The notes below the pieces were generated by a model, which saw only the letters and a list, made by a program, of their open reading frames with translations, was not told the origin of the DNA and ran no database searches. From assembly GCA_965240325.2 (NCBI GenBank), contig OZ251222.1:3906001-3970000 (forward strand): a stretch of 64,000 nucleotides of DNA, given 5' to 3'. Of the stretch, positions 21,591 through 31,522 are shown in pieces. This DNA is from Rebecca billardiae RCC1528 (Eukaryota > Haptophyta). Position numbers and translations under genes: made by a program. Position 1 is the stretch's first letter. Each line of letters starts with the position of its first letter.

Positions 21591-21843
21591 GTCACACGTC
21601 GGGGAGCCAACTTCACGTGTCATCACTGGTCCTTGCACTCGACTGTCCGTAACCCACGGCCACGAGCGAATGTGGAAAGACGCGAACCCGCAAAGGATAC
21701 ATTGCGACAGCACTGGCACGGCCCGCCGACTCCCCCGCCCGGGCGCCAGGGCACAGTTTTCTTAGTAAACTGTGTCATGTAGATAGTACTACGTACAGTT
21801 TACTAATAATAAGAGACGCACACAGCTCAGGCAGGCGAGATTG

Positions 21844-22591
21844 TAGTCGACTAGGTAGCTGAGCGAGCACGGACCGTGCGTCGACGCACGGATCCAAGGC
21901 GCGTGTGGCACGTCCGGGACCGGGGGGCATGCAACACGCCGGTCGGCGTTGCCGTACGAGCACGCGGGCATGCAGCATTGACAGCTTCCCGGTTCCGACT
22001 TTTCGACCACTCTCACGTCCACGCCCACGTCCCCGTGGCCCGTCCGACCGGCGCAGGGCAGACTGGAATATGGATGAGCAAGTAGTGGCCAGGATCACCG
22101 TTCTGACGGTCATGCTGACCTCTGGAACATGCCATGCGATGGCGCATGCCTGGCTAGCCGTAGTCGGCTGCCGGTCACGACTCACGTGCGACCGCTGAGT
22201 CCGATTCACACCGTCGCGGCTGTCTGAATGATTGATACTGAATGAATGAGAATCTGAATGCCGTGCGAATCATACGTTTCCAAGCGTACGTGCGCGCCTG
22301 TCAACAGCGGGGCGATCATCGACCGACGTGGCTAGCAAGCGGTGATCAGGCCAGCAACCGAACCGCGCCTCAGCCTGGCCTGGCTGGTTCTCTCGGACCA
22401 CGAGTCAGGCGCGCGTAATTCGTTTGCAGCAGACCTCGCCACTGCTCAATATGCCCGTCCAGAGGTCCACTCACCGTCCAGAGGAGTCCGCACCGGGGCG
22501 TGCCGCGCTGCCGTCATACTGATACTGCTGGCCGGCAGCCACGCGTACTGTACAGTCCGATAATAATTAGATCTCAGGTCTATCTATCTAC
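21844..22591. other. intergenic, no gene recognised
   Basis: Only short, unconvincing frames are present. It lies between the inverted-repeat composite and the MITE that follows. Confidence 0.5.
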
Positions 22592-22593
22592 TA

Positions 22594-23116
22594 CAGGCAA
22601 TCGCGGGCAATAAGGAGCTGTCACGTTAAGAAACTGGGGCTTGCTAGCTGCGGATCTGGCCTAGAAACTGAGACTAGCGATTGGCTGGTTCGCTATACGC
22701 ATAGTCACACTAAGAAACCGGGACTACGTCGTCGCGGCTGACGTGAACGTGGTCCGCCGAGGCGCAGTCGGCCCGTGGGACGCGGCGCGCGGCCCGACTA
22801 CGAGTACAGGCCAAGTCCCGACTTCTCCTGATGACTGACTCTTGGCCAGTGCACCGCAGCATCCATGCAACATCATGCCAGATTTGCTCCAAAATGATGG
22901 CCCAATTTTTTCTTCGGCCTCGCCGGCCGGGCCTAAAGACTCAGCGGGGGGCTCTGCCCCCCTGCACCCCCCGCGCCTGCGCGGCGGGCGGACCTAGCTA
23001 ACAAACTGAGACTCCGTAGGACCGTAGGCGCTCGGGCTACCGAACGGCTAAGAAACCGAGACTAGCCGTGAGATCTCTGACTTCTTAGTTTGCCCGCGAT
23101 TTAAGTTAGAAGCCTG
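22594..23116 (-). mobile_element. 523-bp MITE (family A), TA-flanked, copy 1
   Basis: It is flanked by TA at 22592-22593 and 23117-23118. The ends are inverted: CAGGCAATCGCGGGCAATAAG at the left, and CTTCTTAGTTTGCCCGCGAT then GCCTG at the right, the right end interrupted by a small insertion of ~11 bp. The interior matches 51676-52169 and 63697-64000 in reverse orientation, with TCGGTTTCTTAGCCGTTCGG and GGGGGCAGAGCCCCCCGCTG as landmarks. It has no coding capacity. The TA duplication suggests mobilisation by a Tc1/mariner-type or other TA-targeting transposase. Confidence 0.75.
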
Positions 23117-23129
23117 TATCATCTATCAA

Positions 23130-23204
23130 TATCTATATATATATATATATATATATCTACCTAGATATCTACCCCCGTATACCTGCCCGTTGCATACCAC
23201 GTCG

Positions 23205-23279
<75 letters not shown>
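23130..23279. repeat. TA microsatellites
   Basis: A short (TA)n run lies at about 23134-23156 and a long one, about 72 bp, at 23208-23279, immediately 3' of the MITE and close to the 3' end of the GT8 gene. Confidence 0.9.
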
Positions 23280-23281
<2 letters not shown>

Positions 23282-23347
23282 TTGGTGATTTGGTGGGGGT
23301 ACTCCCGACCGCTGCCATTCGAACCCTGCGCTGGCTGCTTTATTAGA

Positions 23348-24502
23348 TCATAATGGCGACGACGATCCGTCGGGCGAGTGTGCGCCGGGAAAGACGGAGC
23401 GCACGACGGCGGTGGGCGCCCGGGCCGTCTCGAAGCAGCGCGCCGGCTGGCCACGCGCGCGCCACGCGCGGCGCAGCAGCCGGGTCACGTGCTGCGCGTC
23501 GGGCAGCGGGCCGAGCACCCGCAGCGTGCTCACCTGCGCCTGCAGGAATCCCCACACGCAGCCGTATGGCTCGGCGAACGCGCGCGCGGACGCGGGCAGC
23601 CGCGCCCACGTGCGCTGCTCGGGCGCGCTGGGCGGGAGCCACGGCTTGTACGAGCCGCTGAAGTGCACGCCCACCGGCGGGTGCGCGGCCGCCCACGCGA
23701 GCAGAGAGCGGCCGCTCGGCTTCTGCGCGCGCATCGCCACGTTCCACAGCCCCCAGTTGAGCGTGCTCGGCAGCCGCAGCACGCGCCCATCGTAGAAGGC
23801 GGCGGTGAGCTTCTGGTCGGCGCGCTTGGAGCGCCTCGTCCCGGCGCTCGTGTTCCGCAACCCGTTCATCCACCCCACCACCTCGGCGCGCACCGCTGCC
23901 GAGGGCGCCAGCACCATCAGTCCCGAGTTGAGGTTCTTCTCCACGCGGCCGCGCGCGTCGATGTCGCGCGCGTCCTCGGGGTTGCCCGCCGCGCCGACGA
24001 GGTCGCGGCCGTGCGCGCGCAGCGGGAGGCTGAAGAGGTGGTCCACGCTGTCCACGAGCATCAGGTCCGAGTCCACGTACACGACCGTGCGGTACTCGAC
24101 CAAGCCGAGGATGGATGGCAGCTTGGTGCACGCGAGGTGGTGCAGCGCGTTCAGTGCGCCCGTGCGGCTGACGGGGTGCGGGCAGCGGACGATCTCGTGC
24201 GCAGCGAGGGGTTTGACGCGCACGAGCAACCGCTCGAGCGGAACGAGCGCATCAGCGTTCTCCACGCCCCACGTCATCGTCACCACGTCCGCCTGTGTGC
24301 CAGACATGCGCAGCGCGGCCGCGCACACAGCCGTCGCCGACACGTACGGCTCCCCGAGCACCAGGAACGCGTAGGCGTGGTCAGACGATTGCGGCTGCTG
24401 TGCGAGCATACGAGACGGGTCGACGCCGGCCAGGGCACTCGGTGCCACGCTGCCCAAGCACAGCACAACGATCGCGCGAAATCGCCGTTCGCCCGCCGCC
24501 AT
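23348..24502 (-). CDS. GT8-family glycosyltransferase (glycogenin-like fold), secreted/Golgi
   Basis: Single exon, 384 aa. A hydrophobic N-terminus (AIVVLCLGSVAPSALAG, residues 10-26) acts as signal peptide or anchor. The catalytic domain begins AYAFLVLGEPYVSATAVC. VVYVDSDLML carries the DxD metal/nucleotide-sugar motif at 144-146. NSGLMVLAPS at ~193 and DQKLTAAFYDGRVLRLPSTL follow, and VHFSGSYKPW (~276-285) is the typical HF.G..KPW ending of GT8. These enzymes transfer a sugar from a nucleotide sugar with retention of configuration. The actual substrate cannot be read from the sequence. It is head to head with the coiled-coil gene, 158 bp between starts. Confidence 0.75.
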   Translation of the reverse strand: MAAGERRFRAIVVLCLGSVAPSALAGVDPSRMLAQQPQSSDHAYAFLVLGEPYVSATAVCAAALRMSGTQADVVTMTWGVENADALVPLERLLVRVKPLAAHEIVRCPHPVSRTGALNALHHLACTKLPSILGLVEYRTVVYVDSDLMLVDSVDHLFSLPLRAHGRDLVGAAGNPEDARDIDARGRVEKNLNSGLMVLAPSAAVRAEVVGWMNGLRNTSAGTRRSKRADQKLTAAFYDGRVLRLPSTLNWGLWNVAMRAQKPSGRSLLAWAAAHPPVGVHFSGSYKPWLPPSAPEQRTWARLPASARAFAEPYGCVWGFLQAQVSTLRVLGPLPDAQHVTRLLRRAWRARGQPARCFETARAPTAVVRSVFPGAHSPDGSSSPL

Positions 24503-24660
24503 CGGACGCTTCCGCTCTCACCCGCTCAGCTTGCGCGGTTTTTTTGGGTCGCGCGGCAAAAAAGGAAAAATGGAAAACTGTTATATCACTGATCGTCAGG
24601 GCAAAGTCGTGTCGTCGTTACGACTGCCATTTCGTCCGGCGGGCCTGCTTCGCCAGCGTG
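24503..24660. promoter_or_regulatory. divergent promoter region, 158 bp
   Basis: It separates the start codons of the GT8 gene (minus) and the 1452-aa coiled-coil gene (plus). Bidirectional activity is inferred from spacing alone. Confidence 0.35.
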
Positions 24661-27600
24661 ATGGCAGAAGCGGCCGTGGATGCGCCGACCACGGCCCGCG
24701 AGTCGGGGGGCGAGGGCGGGGGCGAGAGCGACGCCGATGTGGCCGAGCGTGGCGATGCAGATCACTGGAATGCGGCCGCAGACGCGCCTGCCGCCGAGGG
24801 CGAGGGCGAGGTCGCCGACGCGGATGCGGGCGCGGGCGAGAGCGCGGGCCTCCGCGGCATGCTCGAGCGAGCGCGCTCCCAGCGCAAGTTTGAGCTGAAC
24901 GGCGCGGAGATCGACCTGAACCAGCTGGTGCAGCCCGTGTTCAGCAGCCACCTCGAGGAGGCCCTCGCGATGCTCATCCTCACCGCGAAGCAGCAGGGCC
25001 AGCAGCTCGCCTTCCTCGAGCAGTGGTCGCACCACCTCGAGGATCTGGTCGAGAAGCCGGACGACACGCTGATGGCGCGCGCGACGGCGATGCGGCTGCG
25101 CACGGGGTTCGCGCCGTGGAAGGCGGTGTGGACCGGCTCCCGCCGCGGCTCGCGCGTGCGCGCGCGCGCGCTCCGCCAGCGCCACGCCAGCGAGCTGCTG
25201 CGCGACATGTTCGACGCGTGGCGCTGGTCTGGCGCCGTGAGCGCGCAGCTCGAGAGCGCGCTGCTCGCGACGGCGGACGTGCTCACGCACAACGGGATGC
25301 GCGTGTGGAACCTGCGCTCCGAGCAGATGCGCAGGGCCGCGGCGGACGACCGCGTCGCCGCGCTGCGCACGGAGGGCGCGCTGCTGCGCTCGCGCGTGAA
25401 CACGGCGACGGCCGCGCTGCAGGCGGAGCAGTCGGCGCACCAGCAGACGCTGCTCATGCTGCAGCAGCAGGTCGCGGGGCTGGACGTCTCGCGCAAGCAG
25501 CTCGAGCAGTTCGTGATCCAGCAGCAGGCGGAGGACGAGGGCGGTGAGAGCTCGCGCGCTCGCGCCGCGCGCGCGCATCCGCCGCCCGCCCCCTGTGCGC
25601 CCGCCCGAGCAGCCGCCAGGCATTGCGGTGATGCGGCCAGCGCTGAGCGCGGCGCGCCCCCGCTGCCCCGCCGCCGTTGGGCGGACGCGCCGCGCGCGCA
25701 GACGAGGGCGCCATCGTCGTGCACAAGGACGACGACGCTGACCTCTTCACCACCATCTCGCGCGCCTTCGACTCTGCAGTCTCCGCGGCCGCGCCCGCGG
25801 ACGAGGCCGAGGGCGGCGGCGGCGGCGGCGGTGGCGGCGCCTCGCTTGAGGTGGAGGTGGGCGAGCCGGCGCTGCACGCGCCATCGCCGTCGGCGCTGCG
25901 CACGGAGCTCCTCACCTCGGCGAACACCTCGTCGAGCCCCACCGCCACCGACGGCGCGGCCACGCTCCCCTTCGAGCCCGACCAGCCCGCGGTCGCGCAG
26001 CCCGGCTCGGCGGGCTCCCAGCTGCTCGTGCTCGCGAGCGCGCTCGGCGCGTCCGTGCAGTGCGCGACGGGCGTGCTGCGGATGGTGGACGCCGCGGGGC
26101 CGTCGGGCGGGTTCGGCGCGCTGGGCGACTCGATGACGCTGTCCCGCGCCGTGCGCATGGTCTCCGAGTCCGTCGCGGCCACCGGCGGCGCCGCCGCCTC
26201 GCAGATCGAGGGCCTGTCGATCGTGGCCGCGCGCGCGGACTCGGCCGCGTCGCGCGCGCGGCTGCTGAGCGATGACGCGAGGGCGGAGCGGTGCAAGGAG
26301 CTGGCGCGCAGCGCGGCGCGGTTCAGCGAGCGCTCGGTGACGGCGGCGACGGAGGCGAGCGACGCGGCCGAGCGGCTCGCGGCGTGCTCCGTCGAGCTCG
26401 CCGCGTACCCGATGCGCCTGGCGAGCGAGCGCGCGCCGGCGTCCGAGGTGTCAATGCACGCGCGAGCGTTTGCGCTCGCGGCCACGGCGGCGAGCGCGGC
26501 GGGCGCGGCGATCGGGCAGGTGATCTCGGCGACGCGGGTGATCGCGGTGGAGCACGCGACGACGCTCGGCGGGCCCGCCTCGCTGCCCGCCTCCGAGGCC
26601 AACGCCGCCCTCGAGCAGGCCGAGCAGGCGATGGGCGCGCTGCGGATGTCGGCGAACCGCGCGCGCGCGACCGCGGGCTCGTTTGAGGAGAGTGCGCGCG
26701 CGGGCGAGCCGCCCACGTCCGATGGGGCGCGCTCGGGGCTGGAGCAGACGGCGAACGCGGCGCGCGGCGCGGCGGCGTCGTCGCAGACGGCGCGCGACAC
26801 CGCCACGCGCCTCGCCGGCGCCAGCACCGCCCCCGGCGCCGAGGCGCCCTCGCCGGGCGCGTCCACGCTCAGGCACCGACCCGTCCCGGCCTCGGGCGGC
26901 GGCGCGGCCGCCAAGCCCGCGCGCGTCGGCAGCGGCGGCGGGAGCAGCGCGCGCGGGAAGGCGGCGGCGAGGCCGCCGCCGAAGCCGGTGGACACGGCGC
27001 GCGTCGAGTCGATGCGCCCGCCCAAGCCCGAGCAGAGCGGCGCGAAGAGCGGCGGCGCGACGCCCACGGGCCGCTCGCACCCCGAGGGCGGTCGCACCAA
27101 GCCGAGCGCCGCGCCCGCCAACGTGGCGCTGTCGGTGCCGGTGTCGCCGATGGGTACGGGCGCGAAGGCGGCGCGCTGGGCGAACGCGCACGTGATCCAG
27201 TCGTTCGACGAGACGTCCGTGCAGGTGCAGACGGCGGACGGGCTCACGCAGTCCGTGCCGATCACCGCCGAGATCGCGCAGCGGCTCGCCGCGCGCGCGG
27301 AGGCGTCGTCCGAGGCATCGCGCACGCCGCGCAAGGGGCGCGGCCGCGCGACCGCCGACAGCCTGCTGCAGTCGGACGAGTTCGTGAGCGAGCTCAAGGT
27401 GAAGCTGGGCGCGGGCGGCGGGGCGAAGCTCGACCCGGCGCTGCTCGTCGCGATGCAGCGCGTCGCCGACCGCGCGAGCTCCTCCCTCGACGGCGAGGTC
27501 GCCGCGCCCGCCGGCTCGGCGGGCCTCGCCGCCGTGCCGGGCGGCGACGGCGACGGCGCGTCGGTCGGCGCCATCGCCGCGCTCGCCCGGCTCGAGACGG

Positions 27601-29561
27601 TGCTCGCGCGCTTCGCGCCGGAGATCCGCACGATGGCGACCGGCGGGCCGCGCGCCGTCGCGCCGGCCGAGCTCCCGCCCGGCGCGAGCGGCGCGCTCGA
27701 CGAGCTCCCGCTCCTCAAGCGCCGGCTGGAGGCGATCCGCTCGGACGTGGACGGTCTGCTCAAGCGAGTGCCGCCCACCGGCCCGGCGATTGACGACGCG
27801 GTGCGCGCGGCGGAGGAGCGGGTGGACATGATGTCCGCGTCGATGAAGGGGCTGCGGCAGGAGCTCGAGGCGCGGATCGCCGAGACGGGCGACAGCCTGC
27901 ACGCCTTCAAGGAGTCCGAGGCGCTGGTCGACCAGTCGCTCGCCTCGAGGCTCGAGCGGCTCGCGCAGGCGCCCTCAGCGAGCGAGATGGCGGCCAAGGC
28001 GGCGACCGACGGCGACCTGAGCGGGATCGCAAACGCCGTGGCGCAGACGACGTCCAAGCTGCTCATGCTGCAGGAGGAGCTCGACTCGAAGACGGGCTCC
28101 GTGCGCGAGGACCTCTCCGGCGTCTTCGCCAAGCTCGCCGAGACCGAGGCGAAGCTGCCCGAGCTGCGCTCGCACGTGGACAGCGTGCAGTCCGAGCTGC
28201 TGCGCAAGCTGGCCAACTCGGAGGACCTGCAGCGCTCGCTGCAGGAGGACATGGCGCGGCTCGCGTCCAAGGAGGCGCTCGAGCTGCTGGACAACGCGAT
28301 CGCGTCGGCGGTGAAGGAGGAGGACTTCGCCGCCTTCAAGGAGCTGCTGCAGGAGGAGGTCGGCGGCGTGCAGCTCTCCAACCAGGAGATTGCAAAGCGC
28401 GCAGACATGCTCGCTCACAAGCTGGACGAGGTCTGGGCGCGCGCGCGGCCGGACACGGGCGGCAGCGCGCCGCCGCCGCCCCACCCGGAGGTCGGCGCCT
28501 TGCTCGGTACGCGCGCGAGAGCGCGCCGCGCCGCGCGCGCGCTCGGCCCGCCCCCGCGCGCGCGCGCCGTTTGGCCTGCTCACCGCCGCACGTGCCGCCG
28601 CGCCCGCTGTGCCGTGCCGTGCTGTGCCGTGCCGTGCCGTGCCGTGCAAATGCGCAGGCGTGGTCGTGCAGTGCTGCCGCGCCATCGACCAGGTGGTGGA
28701 GACGCAGGGCAGGGAGCAGACCGCCATGCTCGTGCAGCCCGAGTCCAACGCCACCATAAAGAAGCAGTTCATGCCCGCCATCGTCGGCAAGGTGCGCGCG
28801 CGCGCGCATGCCTTGGGTGCAGGGCTGTCGGCGCGCGCGCTCGCGCGTGCACGGACGGCCGCGGCGGACGCCGAGCGCCCGCGCCCGCCCCGCCGCGCCC
28901 CTCCCGCGCGCAGGGCAGCCGCATCAAGCAGCAGGCGCTGCTCAAGACGATGCTGCACCAGCGCTTCAAGCAGGAGCTCGATGCCATCGCCAGGGTGAGC
29001 GCGCTGTGCCGCGGCGACACGCGCCGCGCGCCGCGCGAGGGGCTGAGCGTAAGGGACTGAGCCGAGCGCCCCGCGGCGCGCTCCGTCCGCGCGCGCCACG
29101 CGCAGACGCCGACCAACTCGCCGCCGCCCACTCGGCCACCGCCGCGGCTGACCGACGTGTATATTTACGGCGACGACGGCAAGCCGTACCGAGCGTCGCT
29201 CAACGTCGAGGTCCGCAAGGGCGACCCCGCGCTGGGACGGCGCGGCTCGCGCGGCATGCAGCAGCGCAGGTCTCCGCGCAGCCGCGTCGGCCTTGTCGCG
29301 CCGGCGACCTCGCAGCTGCACGCGCTGCCGGCGATGCAGCTCGCCAACCAGTCGAGCATCGAGAGCTCCGGGCTCTCGGTCGCCATGCCCACGGTCATGT
29401 CGGGCTCGCCCGCGGCGACGAACCCGCTCGGCCGGCGCGCAATCAACCCGATCACGCCGTACGAGCTGTGGGGCCTCAAGAACCCGAGTCTGAACAAGAA
29501 GCGGGCGACGAGCCTTGCGCCCCTCGCCGCAGGGACGAGCGGCAGCGTGAGCTACAGCTGA
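24661..29561 (+). CDS. large coiled-coil protein, unknown function
   Basis: Five exons: 24661-25543, 25702-28506, 28658-28791, 28914-28994 and 29106-29561. All phases match, giving 1452 aa. The joins read AEDEG|DEGAIVVHKD, GALLG|VVVQCC, IVGK|GSRIKQQ and DAIAR|TPTNSPP. The acidic N-terminus precedes LRGMLERARSQRKFELNGAE and a helical region to residue ~300. The centre is Ala-rich helix and low-complexity linker, with EFVSELKVKLGAGGG near residue 860. A long coiled coil follows (residues ~980-1220: LQEELDSKTGSVREDLSGVF, then LRSHVDSVQSELLRKL). The C-terminus includes TDVYIYGDDGKPYRASLNVE. A cytoskeletal or flagellar role is plausible but not shown. No family is recognised. Confidence 0.6.
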
Positions 29562-29837
29562 TGACGATATGCACACCACTTCGACCTCATCGGCACGCGC
29601 GCCGTCGTGGCCGTGACTGCTGCGCATGGGTGCAATGCATGTACTATGCGTGATGGCTGATGACGACGATACGGCCACGGCGATGGCCTTCCACATCTCA
29701 CTCGTCGTTGCCATATCGTCGTCGTCATTCAAGTGGCAGCATGCGTAGCTGGACGCGACGGTCATCGCGTCTTGGCATGTATGTATATATATATATACAC
29801 ACGCAATGACGATACATTACGCTCATCAGGACTGCTC

Positions 29838-31415
29838 TCAAACGATCGGAGATGGAGGCATCCTCGGGCCCCACTCATCGTCATCCTCGTCATCCCTGCG
29901 GCAATCGGCCTCGGCCTCATCAGCCTCGGGCTCGGTTGCGCCAAAGTTGATGCTGCGGTCGTTCAGCATAAGCACGGCGTCGTCAAAGAGCGACTCGGCG
30001 TGCGAGCATGCGCCGAGCGGGACGCGAGAGGTTGTCTCGACGCGGAACTCTCGGTGACCAAAGCTGGTGGCCAGGCCACGTCGGCACGGCACGCTCGATT
30101 CGCCACCGCCGTCCTTGCGCGAGCAGCGTTGCGGCTTTGCCGGCGCGTTCACGTGGTGGCGGTCGAGCCACGTGTCAGGTGCGTCCGCGGCGCAGGATGG
30201 CGAGCCCGGCGCCATCAAGTCCGGCGACGCGCATGCCTCACCGCCAGCGCACGTTGCGGACGCTGGCACATCGGCGTACACGGCTGGCAGCTCCTCGCAC
30301 AGCCACTGCAGGGCAGAAGGTCGCACATCGACCACGAGCTTTGTGCCGGCCGCCGCATGCGCGGGCACGCTCATCACCTCGCTGCCCTCATGGCGCACGC
30401 TCAGATCAATCAAGCTGCCAGCGGCGGCCGCTTCCCACTCATCCGCTCCCGGATTGGGTTCGGGCATGGTGCTCGCGTCGATCAGGGGATACGCGCACTC
30501 CTCATCCAGCTGCACGACCTCCTCGGCCGCGGCGAAGATGTCGAGGATGTCAGGCAGCTCGCATGCGGTGCCGCGCTGGAGCGCATGCACAGGCAGCGGC
30601 GCGCGCGGCCGCTCCAGCTGCTTCACAGGCGTGATGGTGATCGGCGGCGGATTCGCCAGGTACGCCTCGAGCTTGAGTAGCTGGCGCGATTGCTTCGCAA
30701 TGAGACCCTCCAGAGTCTGCAGCGACTCCTGCACGTGCCGCTCTTGGATCGGCTGCTCGGCGCGCGCGCGCTTGTGAAGCCGGAGCTCGCTTTCGAGCGC
30801 ACTCTGCGCGCTGCGCTGCTCCTCGGTCGCCCGATCGACTGCAGAGCGCGGAACCGAGCCGGCGCGCACGCACGAGCAAGGTGGATCAGCGGCTACGCGC
30901 ATGCGCGGCGATCGTGCGTTCGCGCGCGCAGCGCATGCTAGCGCACCGTCTTCGCGGAGCATGCTGATCTCGCGCTTGAGCGACTTCACGACCTCAATCA
31001 GCTCGCGCTCAGCCTCGGATGGAGCAGCCGCGGCGGGCAGCGTTTGCTGCTCGGTCTGCGCGATGACGACACCTCTCCCACAGCTGGGCTCGCTCGGAGC
31101 GCGATCGAGGCTTGGGTGGGGGGCCGGCGATGACGCAGCGACATGCGGGACGAGCCAAGGGTCGGAAGCATCCGCCACAGGCGCCACAGGGTGCTGAGGA
31201 CGAGGCGGCGGAGGCGGCATGACGAGCGAGGCATCGCTGCATGTCTGCGAGTCCGTCGGTAGGTACTTGAGGCACTGCGCGTACGTCTGGCTGCCGTGCA
31301 AGCTCGCCTTGAACATGGTCCCGATCACTGCCGATCGCGCCGATGACGTCCCGGCGCTCCTGTCAGCGGCCGCGGCGGCGGGCGGTTGGCGGGCTCGCTT
31401 GCCGTGTATCACCAT
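29838..31415 (-). CDS. hypothetical coiled-coil protein
   Basis: Two exons, 31415-30947 and 30838-29838, give 489 aa. The 108-nt intron (GTGCGC...CTGCAG) is a multiple of three with no in-frame stop, so a retained-intron product would be 36 residues longer. The start at 31415 (MVIHGKR) is chosen because the divergent mannosidase gene lies just upstream. The Met at 31316 (MFKASLHGSQTYAQCLKY) is a good alternative. EAERELIEVVKSLKREISML and the region after the intron form a coiled coil, separated by Pro-rich segments. The C-terminus is acidic (ADCRRDDEDDDEWGP). No family is recognised. It converges tail to tail with the 1452-aa gene, 276 bp apart. Confidence 0.5.
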   Translation of the reverse strand: MVIHGKRARQPPAAAAADRSAGTSSARSAVIGTMFKASLHGSQTYAQCLKYLPTDSQTCSDASLVMPPPPPRPQHPVAPVADASDPWLVPHVAASSPAPHPSLDRAPSEPSCGRGVVIAQTEQQTLPAAAAPSEAERELIEVVKSLKREISMLREDGALACAARANARSPRMRVAADPPCSCVRAGSVPRSAVDRATEEQRSAQSALESELRLHKRARAEQPIQERHVQESLQTLEGLIAKQSRQLLKLEAYLANPPPITITPVKQLERPRAPLPVHALQRGTACELPDILDIFAAAEEVVQLDEECAYPLIDASTMPEPNPGADEWEAAAAGSLIDLSVRHEGSEVMSVPAHAAAGTKLVVDVRPSALQWLCEELPAVYADVPASATCAGGEACASPDLMAPGSPSCAADAPDTWLDRHHVNAPAKPQRCSRKDGGGESSVPCRRGLATSFGHREFRVETTSRVPLGACSHAESLFDDAVLMLNDRSINFGATEPEADEAEADCRRDDEDDDEWGPRMPPSPIV

Positions 31416-31522
31416 CAATTTCTTTTCTTTTCCCGCCCGTGCCGATTTTCTCGCGGGCGAGGCCACGGCGCCCGGCATCGTTCGGGGCGCACGATGCACG
31501 CAAGCATCAGGGCGTGAACGGC
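31416..31522. promoter_or_regulatory. divergent promoter region, 107 bp
   Basis: This is the interval between the start codons of the hypothetical coiled-coil gene (minus) and the LamG-GH47 gene (plus). Shared regulation is inferred from spacing. Confidence 0.35.

Larger units (their letters stand above)
18712..21843. mobile_element. composite of inverted terminal-repeat copies with decayed coding stretches
   Basis: One sequence occurs three times in alternating orientation: 18712-18732, 20182-20219 (reversed) and 21809-21843. The first and second share a perfect 21-bp inverted match (CTCAGGCAGGCGAGATTGACG). The second and third share a perfect 35-bp inverted match (20185-20219 with 21809-21843). 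Two modules of about 1.5 and 1.65 kb result. Each holds protein-like stretches that change frame (see the two entries that follow). No target-site duplication was found. A transposon or its remnant is the simplest reading. Confidence 0.45.

Noticed and set aside
23281-23345. Possible tRNA on the minus strand (GGTTCGAAT T-loop-like motif)
   Set aside because: The bases around TTCGAAT do not form a 5-bp T-stem and no anticodon or acceptor stem could be folded.
25454-28408. 984-residue minus-strand open frame
   Set aside because: It overlaps the spliced coiled-coil gene and is Ser/Ala-rich antisense translation with no motif.
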